Source: Bacteroidales bacterium
Lineage (GTDB): Bacteria; Bacteroidota; Bacteroidia; Bacteroidales; JAADGE01
Direction: 5' to 3'
Length of the DNA: 42,510 bases
Assembly: GCA_021108035.1 (NCBI GenBank)
Contig: JAIORQ010000100.1
Location: 84,210 to 126,719, forward strand
Shown piece by piece: positions 31,180-40,273 of this stretch (its first letter is position 1; each line of letters begins with the position of its first letter). A program made the position numbers and the translations under genes. The notes under the pieces are model-generated. The model was not told where the DNA came from and searched no databases. It saw only the letters and a list, made by a program, of their open reading frames with translations.

Positions 31180-32910
31180 ATGGTCGGAGAATTTATTAAT
31201 AATTACGAAATAGATGAAATTATTGATGAAGGCGGAATGTCTACGGTATATATAGGTATTCATAAATACCTTAAAAGAAAAGCTGCCGTAAAAATGTTGA
31301 ATCCGATTCTTGAAAAGAACCCACAATATAAAAAACGATTTATTAATGAGGCAAAATTGCTGTCAAAATTAAATCATCCGAATATTATAACATTATATGA
31401 TTATGTAGAAAATGACCTTGGTGTATTTTTAATCACCGAATATGTAAAAGGTCAAACTTTAGATGAGTATGTTGATCTTGTTTCCGGCCCGATGCCCGAA
31501 ACTAAAGCTGTAAAAATAATCGTGCAAATGTTGGAAGCTGTTGGCTATATGCACTCTAAAAACATGATACACAGGGACATAAAACCCTCTAATGTTATGA
31601 TACAGTCTGACAACACAATTAAACTCATAGACTTCGGAATAGCAAAACATCTTCACAAAAACCAAACATTGCTGACCCAAGACGGGTCAAAATTAGGAAC
31701 AACTATTTTTATGAGCCCACAGCAAGTAAAAGGTAAAATTTTGGACAGAAGAACTGATATTTATTCAATAGGAGCAAGTTTATTTTATATTTTAACAGGC
31801 CAATATCCTTATGATAAAAATAAAAGTGAATACGAAATTTACAATAAGATTGTAAATGAATCATTCCCCGATCCGCAAAAGTTTTATGTCGGAGTATCTG
31901 ATAAAATGAAAGATATAATAAGCAGGGCTACACAAAACCAACCTCTTCACAGATATCAAGCGTGTGATGAATTAAGTATTGCTCTCTTAAGTTCTCAAAC
32001 AAAAAAGTCAAGATCGGCAACAATATCTCTTCAAACTAAAATTGTTGATGCTGCAGAAATTGATATAAAAAGACCTGTTTTCGGGAATGAATTTTGGCAA
32101 AACATGGTAATGTTGCTGGCAGCAATCGCTTTTGCAGCAGCTATAATTACCGGATTATTTTTCCTTTCTAAAAAAGATGAAAGACATATTATTGATAATG
32201 ATTCTTTTCTTCTTGAAGGAGACAGCTTAAATGCCGAAAAAATGGAACAACTTCATTATGGAGAAACGGTAAGAATAATTAAAAAACCGGAAGACGGTAT
32301 TATTTATAAACCTTGGTTTAAAGTTAGAAGTCTCAGAAATAAAATAGGTTATGTATATGTTGAAGATATTGAAGTTGAACATATTTTCAAACAAATCAAT
32401 ATGATTTTGGGGAATAGTGTTGCAGGAAATATGGTGCCTGCAAAATATAAAAAAGCTCTTAGAGAATACTTTATTGAAAATCATTATTTTGATAACAATA
32501 CAACTAAATGGAAGTTGTTTGCAGAAGACAATAAAAGTTTTGAATTGAACTATATTGCTTTTGGTTTGTATGATGATAATGAGATAACGGACTTTTCATG
32601 TATAGTAAAAAATATTGAATCACAAGAGAAACAAATATTAATCTTTTTCGATTCCGGTGATAATATTTCTATAAGGATTAATGAGAATATAAAAATTAAA
32701 ACCATTAGGAAAGGTAAAGTTGGCGGCCGCTGGTATCTCGGTAATATTGTTACCGGAGTAAATAAATTCGGAGAAAAATATGAATCAAAAAAATACGAGT
32801 ATTTATCTAACGACGGAATATTATTATATAAAACAGACACAAATGAAAATGTAATTTATATATATAAGCCGGAAGAGAAAATGATAAAGTTTTATTCTCA
32901 GTCAAAATAA
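31180..32910 (+). CDS. PknB-like Ser/Thr protein kinase with membrane helix and SH3-like domain
   Basis: The 576-residue protein has a Hanks-type kinase domain at about 9-275: DEGGMSTVY (17-25), catalytic K38, E57, HRDIKPSN (131-138) and DFG (151-153); the usual APE is SPQ. A membrane helix lies at about 310-332. The outer part starts with an SH3-like domain (about 340-395; GETVRIIKKPEDG, WFKVRS, GYVYVEDI) and ends in about 170 residues of unknown fold. It is coupled to the PP2C gene with a 3-base gap. It may sense the cell wall or a glycan through the SH3-like domain; this is an inference. Confidence 0.9.
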   Translation: MVGEFINNYEIDEIIDEGGMSTVYIGIHKYLKRKAAVKMLNPILEKNPQYKKRFINEAKLLSKLNHPNIITLYDYVENDLGVFLITEYVKGQTLDEYVDLVSGPMPETKAVKIIVQMLEAVGYMHSKNMIHRDIKPSNVMIQSDNTIKLIDFGIAKHLHKNQTLLTQDGSKLGTTIFMSPQQVKGKILDRRTDIYSIGASLFYILTGQYPYDKNKSEYEIYNKIVNESFPDPQKFYVGVSDKMKDIISRATQNQPLHRYQACDELSIALLSSQTKKSRSATISLQTKIVDAAEIDIKRPVFGNEFWQNMVMLLAAIAFAAAIITGLFFLSKKDERHIIDNDSFLLEGDSLNAEKMEQLHYGETVRIIKKPEDGIIYKPWFKVRSLRNKIGYVYVEDIEVEHIFKQINMILGNSVAGNMVPAKYKKALREYFIENHYFDNNTTKWKLFAEDNKSFELNYIAFGLYDDNEITDFSCIVKNIESQEKQILIFFDSGDNISIRINENIKIKTIRKGKVGGRWYLGNIVTGVNKFGEKYESKKYEYLSNDGILLYKTDTNENVIYIYKPEEKMIKFYSQSK

Positions 32911-32947
32911 CAGTTTGCAAATTTCAGGAATAATAAGACCAAAAAAT

Positions 32948-33709
32948 ATGTATGAACTAACAAAAAAGGAAAAGAAAACACTAAAAAATATTTCCAAAAT
33001 ATATTATATGCAACCGGCTTTAAATATGATAGATGTTATAATTTCTAAAAGCAAAGATAAAAAAGACAAATGGAAAGATATTTTCAATATGCTTTACGAA
33101 ATATTGATTAACACCAAAGATAAAGTTGATAAATTGCTTGAAAAAAGAAAAAAAGACGGAGAAATAAGGGATATTTCCCAAGCAAGAAAATCAATAGCCG
33201 GAAATGCTTTTTCAAATCTTGTAGTTTACACATTTCTGCAAAACAAGTTGCAAGAGAATATTAAATCAAAAGTTTTTATAACAAGTAAAAAGTCTGAAAT
33301 TAAAGATTTTAATAAAATTGCAACAATTAAAGTGGGTGATGAAACACAAAAACCGGACGTTGATTTAATTATTTACACAGAAAAAGACAACGAAACTGTA
33401 GATAAGTGTATTATTTTATCATTAAAAACCTCGTTACGAGAACGAGCCGGGCAAACTTATAAGTGGAAGCTTTTAATGGAAATTGCAACAACTGATAATC
33501 CAATCAAAGAAAAATACGGGATTGAATATAATCCGGACTTTATGCCTTTAGTTTGCTTTGCAACAGTGAATTTTTACAATGAAATTAACAACCCGCAACA
33601 TAGGGGAATGTTTAAATTCTTTGATAATTCATTCATCGGCAAACCTATAAATAATGATTTTATTAATTCATTATCACATTTGATAGATTATGTAAACAAA
33701 ACACTATGA
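32948..33709 (+). CDS. Type II restriction endonuclease, PD-(D/E)XK type
   Basis: From the ATG at 32948 the protein has 253 residues; an in-frame TTG at 32915 would add 11. The C-terminal half has KPDVDLIIY (D137, D139) and ILSLKTSLRERAGQTYKWKLL (K160, with E165 and Q169 near). These form a PD...SxK active site like that of BsaWI and the Cfr10I/NgoMIV-type enzymes that cut around CCGG. The N-terminal half is lysine-rich and helical. The stop codon overlaps the ATG of a DNA methyltransferase gene, which confirms an RM pair. The recognition site is a guess from family likeness only. Confidence 0.75.
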   Translation: MYELTKKEKKTLKNISKIYYMQPALNMIDVIISKSKDKKDKWKDIFNMLYEILINTKDKVDKLLEKRKKDGEIRDISQARKSIAGNAFSNLVVYTFLQNKLQENIKSKVFITSKKSEIKDFNKIATIKVGDETQKPDVDLIIYTEKDNETVDKCIILSLKTSLRERAGQTYKWKLLMEIATTDNPIKEKYGIEYNPDFMPLVCFATVNFYNEINNPQHRGMFKFFDNSFIGKPINNDFINSLSHLIDYVNKTL

Positions 33710-34941
33710 AATATAAAGTAGAACGAAATACAAAATATGATTTCGCCGGACAATCTTATGCCTCAAAATATCCAAATTTACATAGGTATCCGGCAACAAT
33801 GTTACCGCAAATCGGAATTGAAATATTAAAAGAACTTAATATAAAATCCGGAAGAATGCTTGACCCATACTGCGGTTCCGGGTCTTCATTTGCATCGGGT
33901 TTAGAAGTTGGAATTAATGAAATGTATGGTTTTGACATTAATCCGCTCGCGGTATTAATTTCAAAAGCAAAATTCACAAAAACAAACGTTCCGGAAGCAA
34001 GAAGTGAAAGCCAAAAATTAAGAACAAATATTTATGAATTTCTAAAAGATGAAAATAACTTTAATAAACTTAAATCACCAAAAATCAAAAATATAGATTA
34101 TTGGTTTTCAAAAGAAATAACTCAAAATATCAGTATATTAAAATATTTTATCTATCAAATTGAAGATGAAAATATACGCCGACTTTTTTCAATCCCATTT
34201 GCCGAAACCGTCAGAGCCTGCTCATACACAAGAGCCGGCGAATTTAAACTTTACCGAATTAAACCCGAATTAATAACGGATTTTAATCCGGATGTTTTTG
34301 GCGTGTTTTTTAGTAAATTAAAAAAAACATTAGATATTTATCAAGTTATTTATTATCCTAAATTGAAAAAAGGTATTAAAATCTCTGTTGAATATAAAAA
34401 ATTTGAACCAAAAGATGATTTTTTTGATATTGTTTTGACAAGTCCTCCTTATGGTGACAGTAAAACAACCGTAGCTTACGGTCAATTTTCAAACTTTGCC
34501 AATGAATGGTTAGATATTGACTATGCTCGAAAAATTGACAGTATGTTAATGGGGGGAAAAACAGAAAAAAAATTATACAAAGACGGATTAATTTATGATT
34601 ATTTATATGAAATTTTTAAAAATTTTGAAAAAAGAAGTTACGAAATATCAAGCTTTTACAGAGATTTAGAATTTTCGATAAATAAAGTTGCTAAAAGTGT
34701 AAAAAAAGGTGGATATATTGTTTATATCGTAGGAAATAGATTAGTAAAAGACGTTCAACTTCCAACAGATCAATTCATAGCTGAAAAATTTGAAAAACAA
34801 GATTACAAACACTTAATAACTTATGAAAGATTATTAGGAAATAAATCAATGCCTTCAAAAAATTCACCGACAAACAAAAAAGGTGTAAAAAAAAGCACGA
34901 TGATAACAGAATATATTGTTGTGTGTAAAAGAAAAAAATGA
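33706..34941 (+). CDS. DNA methyltransferase of the type II RM system (probably N4-cytosine)
   Basis: The 411-residue enzyme has the SAM-binding motif DPYCGSGS (53-60) and the catalytic motif TSPPYGDS (245-252), with YGFDINPLAV between them as the motif II region. TSPPY is the form common in N4-cytosine methyltransferases. The order is SAM motif first and catalytic motif about 190 residues later, so it is not the beta-class order. The region between them (about 90-240) probably holds target recognition. It shares an ATGA with the nuclease gene and ends 30 bases before ubiD. It would protect host DNA at the site cut by the partner. Confidence 0.85.
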   Translation: MKYKVERNTKYDFAGQSYASKYPNLHRYPATMLPQIGIEILKELNIKSGRMLDPYCGSGSSFASGLEVGINEMYGFDINPLAVLISKAKFTKTNVPEARSESQKLRTNIYEFLKDENNFNKLKSPKIKNIDYWFSKEITQNISILKYFIYQIEDENIRRLFSIPFAETVRACSYTRAGEFKLYRIKPELITDFNPDVFGVFFSKLKKTLDIYQVIYYPKLKKGIKISVEYKKFEPKDDFFDIVLTSPPYGDSKTTVAYGQFSNFANEWLDIDYARKIDSMLMGGKTEKKLYKDGLIYDYLYEIFKNFEKRSYEISSFYRDLEFSINKVAKSVKKGGYIVYIVGNRLVKDVQLPTDQFIAEKFEKQDYKHLITYERLLGNKSMPSKNSPTNKKGVKKSTMITEYIVVCKRKK

Positions 34942-34971
34942 TTATTCCTGAATAGAAGAAAGAAAACAAAC

Positions 34972-36870
34972 ATGCAAAAGTTTATAAAAAAAACAGAAGA
35001 AGCAGGAGAACTTGTACGAATAAAAGTTTATGTTGATCCGGTTCTTGAGATGTCTGAAACAGTTGATCGAATATCAAAAGAAAAGGGTGGAGGTAAAGCT
35101 GTATTATTTGAAAACACAGGTACTGATTTTCCGGTTCTGATGAATGCACTTGGTTCAGAGAATAGAATGCAAATTGCTTTGGGAGTTAACGATTTTGGTG
35201 AAATCGGAAAAGAAATTGAAACGCTTTTCAAAAATCTGACAGGGCCTAAAAAGAACATTGTCGATAAATTAAAATTACTTCCTGAATTGGCAGCCTTATC
35301 TTCATACATGCCAAAGCAAATTTCCGGCAAAGGAAAATCACAAGAAGTAATACATCAAGACCCCGATCTTTCAATATTACCGATTTTGAAAACTTGGAGC
35401 AGAGACGGAGGCCGATTCATCACATTGCCGCAAGTTATTACAAAAGACCCTGATACAGGGATCAGAAATGTAGGCATGTATCGGATGCAGATATTTGAAA
35501 AGAACTTAACCGGAATGCATTGGCATAAACATAAAACAGGAGCAAGGCATTTTAATGAATATAAGAGACTCGGAAAAAAGATGCCTGTCTCTGTTGCCCT
35601 TGGCGGAGATCCTGTCTTAACATATGCAGCAACTGCACCCTTGCCTGATAATATTGATGAATATATGCTTGCCGGATTTTTACGAAAACAAAAAGTAAAA
35701 TTAGTAAAAGCAATAACACAAGACATAGAAGTTCCGGCAGAAGCAGATATTATTATTGAAGGCTATGTTGATCCGCAAGAAGATTTTATTTGGGAAGGGC
35801 CTTTCGGCGATCATACCGGTTTTTTCTCTTTGGCCGATTGGTATCCTAAATTTCATGTTACTTGTATTACACACAGAAAAGATGCAGTATATCCGGCAAC
35901 TGTTGTAGGAATACCGCCAATGGAAGATGCTTATATTGCAAAAGCCACAGAGAGAATTTTCTTGGCTCCGATAAAATTGACTATGCTTCCGGAAATGGCC
36001 AATATGAATATTCCGGATGCCGGAGTTGCACATAATTTGACTTTGGTAAGTATTCAAAAGACATTTGCCGGGCAAGCTCAAAAAGCTATGAGTTCATTAT
36101 GGGGAGCCGGGCAAATGATGTTCAATAAAATGCTTACGGTTTTTGACAGTGAGGTTATGATTGATAATTATGAATCTGCAGCTCGAATATTTTCGGAACA
36201 TGTTGATCCGGAGCATGATATTGTATTTATAAAAGGCCCTTTGGATGTTTTGGATCATTCATCAAGTAAATTTGCATTCGGAAGTAAAATGGGAATTGAT
36301 GCCACAAAAAAATTCAAGGAAGAAATGTCGAATGAGCATTCTTTAAAGCCGGATATTAAAGCTGTTAATATTAATGTTCAAAAATTGAAAGAAAAATATT
36401 CTGAAATAAAAGAGATAAACACGACTTTATTGAAAAAGGATATCTCATTTATTTTTATTTCAATAATTAAAACAAAAAAGCAGCATATAAAACTCCTCTC
36501 TGAACAACTTGTAAAAGAGCAAGGAATAAATAAAGTCAAGTTCTTGGTCTTTGTTGATTATCCTGTTGATGTTTTTGATATTGAACAAACAACATGGATA
36601 TTTGCCAATAATATTGAACCCTTGAGAGATTGTTTCATTTACGGATTTAAAAACGAAGATGAGGTTTCGCATCTTGCAATTGACGGAACAAGAAAACGAG
36701 CGGATATTGACAATTTCAAAAGAGATTGGCCCGATATTGTAACTTCTGATGAAGAAACTATTAAATTGGTTGATAACAGATGGGATGAATATGGTATCGG
36801 TAAATTTATAAAATCTCCTTCCGAAAAATATAAGCCTCTAATTTTAAGTAATACAGCTATTGTTGAATAA
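34972..36870 (+). CDS. ubiD: UbiD-family prenylated-FMN decarboxylase
   Basis: The 632-residue protein shows UbiD features: VLFENTGTDFPVLMNALGS, GIRNVGMYRMQIFEKN, HWHKHKTGARHF and WEGPFGDHTGFFS with the catalytic Glu/Asp region, and AYIAKATERIFL. UbiD enzymes decarboxylate aromatic or unsaturated acids with prenylated FMN made by UbiX. This is the long form (610-635 residues) with a C-terminal extension compared with the about 490 residues of E. coli UbiD. It is in a plus-strand run with recX. The substrate is unknown; ubiX is not in the window. Confidence 0.87.
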   Translation: MQKFIKKTEEAGELVRIKVYVDPVLEMSETVDRISKEKGGGKAVLFENTGTDFPVLMNALGSENRMQIALGVNDFGEIGKEIETLFKNLTGPKKNIVDKLKLLPELAALSSYMPKQISGKGKSQEVIHQDPDLSILPILKTWSRDGGRFITLPQVITKDPDTGIRNVGMYRMQIFEKNLTGMHWHKHKTGARHFNEYKRLGKKMPVSVALGGDPVLTYAATAPLPDNIDEYMLAGFLRKQKVKLVKAITQDIEVPAEADIIIEGYVDPQEDFIWEGPFGDHTGFFSLADWYPKFHVTCITHRKDAVYPATVVGIPPMEDAYIAKATERIFLAPIKLTMLPEMANMNIPDAGVAHNLTLVSIQKTFAGQAQKAMSSLWGAGQMMFNKMLTVFDSEVMIDNYESAARIFSEHVDPEHDIVFIKGPLDVLDHSSSKFAFGSKMGIDATKKFKEEMSNEHSLKPDIKAVNINVQKLKEKYSEIKEINTTLLKKDISFIFISIIKTKKQHIKLLSEQLVKEQGINKVKFLVFVDYPVDVFDIEQTTWIFANNIEPLRDCFIYGFKNEDEVSHLAIDGTRKRADIDNFKRDWPDIVTSDEETIKLVDNRWDEYGIGKFIKSPSEKYKPLILSNTAIVE

Positions 36871-36931
36871 AGAAAAAGATTAAAAAATCCGGAACAAATA
36901 AAACATTTAAGTGTTTCAAGTTTATTGAATA

Positions 36932-37405
36932 ATGCAAAAAAAACACATAACATACCAAAAAGCATTAAACAAAGCAATGTATTTATGCAGTAAGGCCGAA
37001 AAATGCAAGTCGGATATTCGTAAAAAATTATTTGACTGGAAAGCAAAACCGGAAGACCATATAAAAGTGATAAATGAACTGGAAAAACAACTCTTTATTG
37101 ATGAAGAAAGATATACAAATTTTTATGTGAGAGATAAGTTCAAATTTAATAAATGGGGAAAGATAAAGATTAAAGCTATGCTTTTGCAAAAACAAATTCC
37201 GGAGAAGCTGATTGATGAGGCAATTGATAAAATTAAGCAAGAAGAATATCTTGAAATGTTAAAAAATGTTATAAATCAAAAGCTTAAACAAATAAAAGAA
37301 ACAGACCCTTATAAAAAGAAAACCAGGCTGTTACAGTTTACTTCAGGCAGAGGTTTTGAACCAAATATAATTTTACAACTACTTGAAAATATAAAAAACT
37401 TTTAA
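36932..37405 (+). CDS. recX: RecX, regulatory protein of RecA
   Basis: The 157-residue, highly charged helical protein has the RecX pattern: ALNKAMYLCSKAEKCKSDI, EKQLFIDEERYTNFYVRDK, KWGKIKIKAMLLQKQIPEKL and FTSGRGFEPNIILQLL. RecX modulates RecA filaments. recA is not in the window. It follows ubiD by 61 bases and is near the start of the BASS gene. Confidence 0.85.
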   Translation: MQKKHITYQKALNKAMYLCSKAEKCKSDIRKKLFDWKAKPEDHIKVINELEKQLFIDEERYTNFYVRDKFKFNKWGKIKIKAMLLQKQIPEKLIDEAIDKIKQEEYLEMLKNVINQKLKQIKETDPYKKKTRLLQFTSGRGFEPNIILQLLENIKNF

Positions 37406-37431
37406 ATTAGCTTTTGAAAAGCGAAAAAAAC

Positions 37432-38400
37432 ATGTTTGATAACTATAACGAAAAACTCTTGCCTTTAGACGGAATTAAACTTAATTTCAATGAAACCGGG
37501 CTGATGATTATGAATATAACAATTGCATTTATTATGTTCGGCGTAGCATTAGGAATTAAAAGAGAGAATTTCCAAGACATTGTTAAAGACCCAAAACCGG
37601 TTGTTACGGGTGTTATTTCTCAATTTATATTAATGCCGGCAATAACATTTTTAATTGTGATGGTTGCAAAGCTGCCTGTCTCAATTTCATTAGGAATGCT
37701 TTTGGTTGCATCTTGTCCCGGCGGTAATGTCTCAAATTTTATGACTTCTTTGGCAAGAGGGAATGTTGCTCTTTCTGTTAGTTTAACTGCAATTGCAGAT
37801 TTAGCGTCCATAATTATGACACCTTTAAGTTTTACGTTTTGGGGAAATTTATATATAGACACTTTGTCCGATATAGCCGACCCCATTCATATACCGTTTA
37901 TTGAAGTGTTAAAAACTGTAACTTTATTAATGGGTGTGCCCTTGGTATTAGGGCTATGGTTTCAAAATAAATTTCCAAAAACAACCAAACGTATCTTTAA
38001 AACAGTTAAAATAGTATCTTTTGTCATTTTTTTAGGATTTATTGCCGGAGCAATAGCTGCGAATTTTGAACATTTCGCAAAATATTTTTGGTTGATATTT
38101 CCGATAGTCCTTATTCACAACATATTAGCCTTTGCGACAGGTTTCAGTATTTCCGGCTTGTTGAGGCTGTCTTTAATAAATCGAAAAACAATAACCATTG
38201 AAACCGGCATACAAAATTCCGGAATAGCCCTGGTTTTGATATTTAACAATAAAATTTTTCCTGACGACGGATATGGAGGCATAGCCTTTATTGCCGCAAT
38301 GTGGGGAATATGGCATATTGCCTCAGGATTGATAATAAGTACTCTTTGGTCATATCGCAACGAGCCGGTTAATGAAACGGTACTAATAAAAGAAAAATAA
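37432..38400 (+). CDS. BASS-family (bile acid:sodium symporter-like) transporter
   Basis: From the ATG at 37432 the protein has 322 residues; a TTG at 37414 would add six. About nine or ten membrane helices can be seen. FMFGVALGI-like sequence near the first helix (IMFGVALGIKRENF), LLVASCPGGNVSNFMTSLARGN (about 88-109) and TIETGIQNSGIALVLIF are hallmark segments of BASS transporters, including the discontinuous-helix motifs that bind sodium. The family moves bile acids, keto acids, pantothenate or other organic anions with sodium. The substrate cannot be told from the sequence. A hairpin terminator follows. Confidence 0.87.
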   Translation: MFDNYNEKLLPLDGIKLNFNETGLMIMNITIAFIMFGVALGIKRENFQDIVKDPKPVVTGVISQFILMPAITFLIVMVAKLPVSISLGMLLVASCPGGNVSNFMTSLARGNVALSVSLTAIADLASIIMTPLSFTFWGNLYIDTLSDIADPIHIPFIEVLKTVTLLMGVPLVLGLWFQNKFPKTTKRIFKTVKIVSFVIFLGFIAGAIAANFEHFAKYFWLIFPIVLIHNILAFATGFSISGLLRLSLINRKTITIETGIQNSGIALVLIFNNKIFPDDGYGGIAFIAAMWGIWHIASGLIISTLWSYRNEPVNETVLIKEK

Positions 38401-38401
38401 A

Positions 38402-38433
38402 ACTCCGGAAATCAGTGCAACTGATTCCGGAGT
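38402..38433. terminator. Bidirectional hairpin terminator between convergent genes
   Basis: ACTCCGGAAATCAG pairs with CTGATTCCGGAGT through a TGCAA loop with one bulged A. The minus strand continues into a T-rich run (TTTATTTTTCTTTTATT), as expected of an intrinsic terminator for the gene at 38455; the plus side has only GTTTAAAATT. It fills most of the 54-base gap between convergent stops. Confidence 0.8.
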
Positions 38434-38454
38434 GTTTAAAATTGGAAAAGGTTC

Positions 38455-39897
38455 TTATTTTATTACAATTAATTTTTTATTTAATACCTGTCCCGTAGTA
38501 CATTTGATCTTAATAATATAAGTTCCGCCGGGAATATTATCTGTACTCACATTATATATCTGATCTTCATTTATTTCCTTTATCAAAGTTCCTTGTAGAT
38601 TATAAATACACACAGATGCCGGATTTATATTTCCAGTAAAAATTGAAAAATAATTTTCAGCAGGATTAGGGTATAAATTTACAGAATGTTCAAGTTTGGA
38701 ATTAATATAAGCAGGAGGAGGTCCTTCAGGTTTCATAATATCAATAATTAAGCCTTCAATAACTGTAAGACTGTAAGGAAACTCATCAGGTAAAATATAC
38801 CAACCATTACTGTATCCTCCCCAACCGAAGTTTACATGATAATAACCGTCGGTATTATAACCGTCAACTACAACATTATGCCCGACAGTCCAACTTTCAT
38901 TAACAACTGCAAGATGTGCAGGTAACGAATCTTTCATGTTTTGTGTCAGACTATCATAGATACCGACATCATCTTCATCTAATAATTGTATATCTTCGCA
39001 AGCAAATTTTAAATAAGCTTCAAATGCCTGACTGACACCAAAAGTACCTGATCCTTCGGATGTATATACCTGTGTTGCAGCAACACCGCATGCAAAAGTC
39101 AAAGCTGCTTTGTCGTTATTTGTTAAAGGTTCAATATTTTCATAATGCATTACCAAAGTGTCAAGATATTTATTCAGATCAGGAAAACAAGGGAATTCGT
39201 TTTCTTCATAGTCATCATCAATCCAATATTGTCTGCTTGCATAATTATGGTAATAATCATCATCATCAGTAAAAACCGTACTATTGACAGTTTGATGATA
39301 ATTTAGGATCATAGCCATAGCAACAGCGGGACATCCGGCATAGCTTCGAGTACTTGTTACCGGATCAATCGGACACATTTGATTGTAAGGAAAATTTTGA
39401 GTCCAATTTGATTCTAACCAACCGCCTGTTGCTGTTGTTCCACGGGGAGGCCATTGTTCAAATTTGTCTTTTTCAAAATTGAGATTAATCAAATCTTGTC
39501 TTTGTTGTTGTCTGTTTTTAATTATTGAGAAAGGAATTTTATTTAATGCATCATATCTTTTTTGAATATCATTGATAAGAAAATCAAAGAATTTTCCGCC
39601 AGCATCAATATTATCCATAAAAGAGTATGCTATAACGGGAATCATTTCGTTATCTCCCGGAACAATTACAAAACCGACAGGGTTTAAATGTACGGCATAA
39701 AATAAAACTTTCCCTTTATCATCGGTAACAGTTTCGTTATGATTAATTGAATAATCAAATTTTGAATGTTGCAAAAGTTTTGCCTAGGCAATTTATTTTG
39801 CATCTTTAACAGTTATAGGTTTTGCAAAAGAACCGGAGTAACCGGCTAATAAAAAAATTACAATTAGGATACAGCTTGGAATTTTGAGATGTTTCAT
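38455..39897 (-). pseudogene. C10-family (streptopain-like) cysteine peptidase with T9SS sorting domain, broken by two in-frame stops
   Basis: The ATG at 39897 opens a signal peptide (KHLKIPSCILIVIFLLAGYS) and the start of a propeptide (AKPITVKDAK). Codons 35 (TAA, 39793-39795) and 38 (TAG, 39784-39786) then interrupt the frame, after which it is open for 439 more codons to 38455. The downstream part is a well-preserved C10 peptidase: RSYAGCPAVAMAMILNYH with C189, WTVGHNVVVDGYN with H340 and VNFGWGGYS, in full-length numbering. It ends with a Por-type sorting domain (LYPNPAENYFSI to VLNKKLIVIK) for type IX secretion. Without readthrough the enzyme would lack its signal peptide, so I call it a likely pseudogene of recent origin. 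Confidence 0.85.
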
Positions 39898-40013
39898 GGT
39901 ATTTAATATTTTAGAAAATTTAAATTTATTAAAATACAGTTTAAAAAGACAGAAAATAGGCATTTAGTTAATAATGAACATTCTTGTTAAACCGCTTAAA
40001 ACATTGATGTAAC

Positions 40014-40071
40014 CACACAGAATCCACAGAAATTCACAGATTTTTCTGTGGTAATCTGCGGTATCTGTGTG
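40014..40071. repeat. Imperfect 27-base inverted repeat (CACAGA/TCTGTG type)
   Basis: Two 27-base arms around a TTTT loop pair with about 19 matches. The outer ends CACACAGA and TCTGTGTG and the inner ends CACAGA and TCTGTG pair perfectly. It has the look of a dispersed intergenic repeat, as the sequence differs in composition from its surroundings. No second copy is visible in the window. Confidence 0.7.
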
Positions 40072-40189
40072 AAATATAATATAAAAGCTAATATTCATAA
40101 GAAATCTTAGTATTAGTTAAGTGCCTAATTAAACAAAATAATTTACAGCTTTAATACGTTGGCAGTATACAGTCTGCAATATATACGAG

Positions 40190-40244
40190 AAGTCCGGTAA
40201 AAAAACATTGATATAAATTTTTTATTAATGTTTTTACCGGACTT
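40190..40244 (-). terminator. Long hairpin downstream of the lipoprotein gene
   Basis: AAGTCCGGTAAAAAAACATT and AATGTTTTTACCGGACTT can pair (18 pairs with two extra A bases) around an AT-rich loop. It lies 30 bases past the stop of the SH3 lipoprotein gene on the minus strand, so a terminator or mRNA-stabilising role fits. Confidence 0.65.
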
Positions 40245-40273
40245 ACCCTTAATACTATATGTCTTACCAAGTT

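Larger units (their letters stand above)
39901..40273. other. Gene-free stretch holding two hairpin repeats
   Basis: This stretch of about 370 bases between the peptidase and lipoprotein genes holds no convincing reading frame. It contains the imperfect inverted repeat at 40014-40071 and the terminator-like hairpin at 40190-40244. The part before 40014 is the AT-rich leader of the peptidase gene. Confidence 0.7.

Noticed and set aside
39784-39795. Reassigned stop codons (TAA/TAG read as glutamine) in the organism
   Set aside because: Many neighbouring genes end with TAA, for example legB, neuD and the glycosyltransferase gene, and several overlap junctions need those stops. A genome-wide change of code does not fit.
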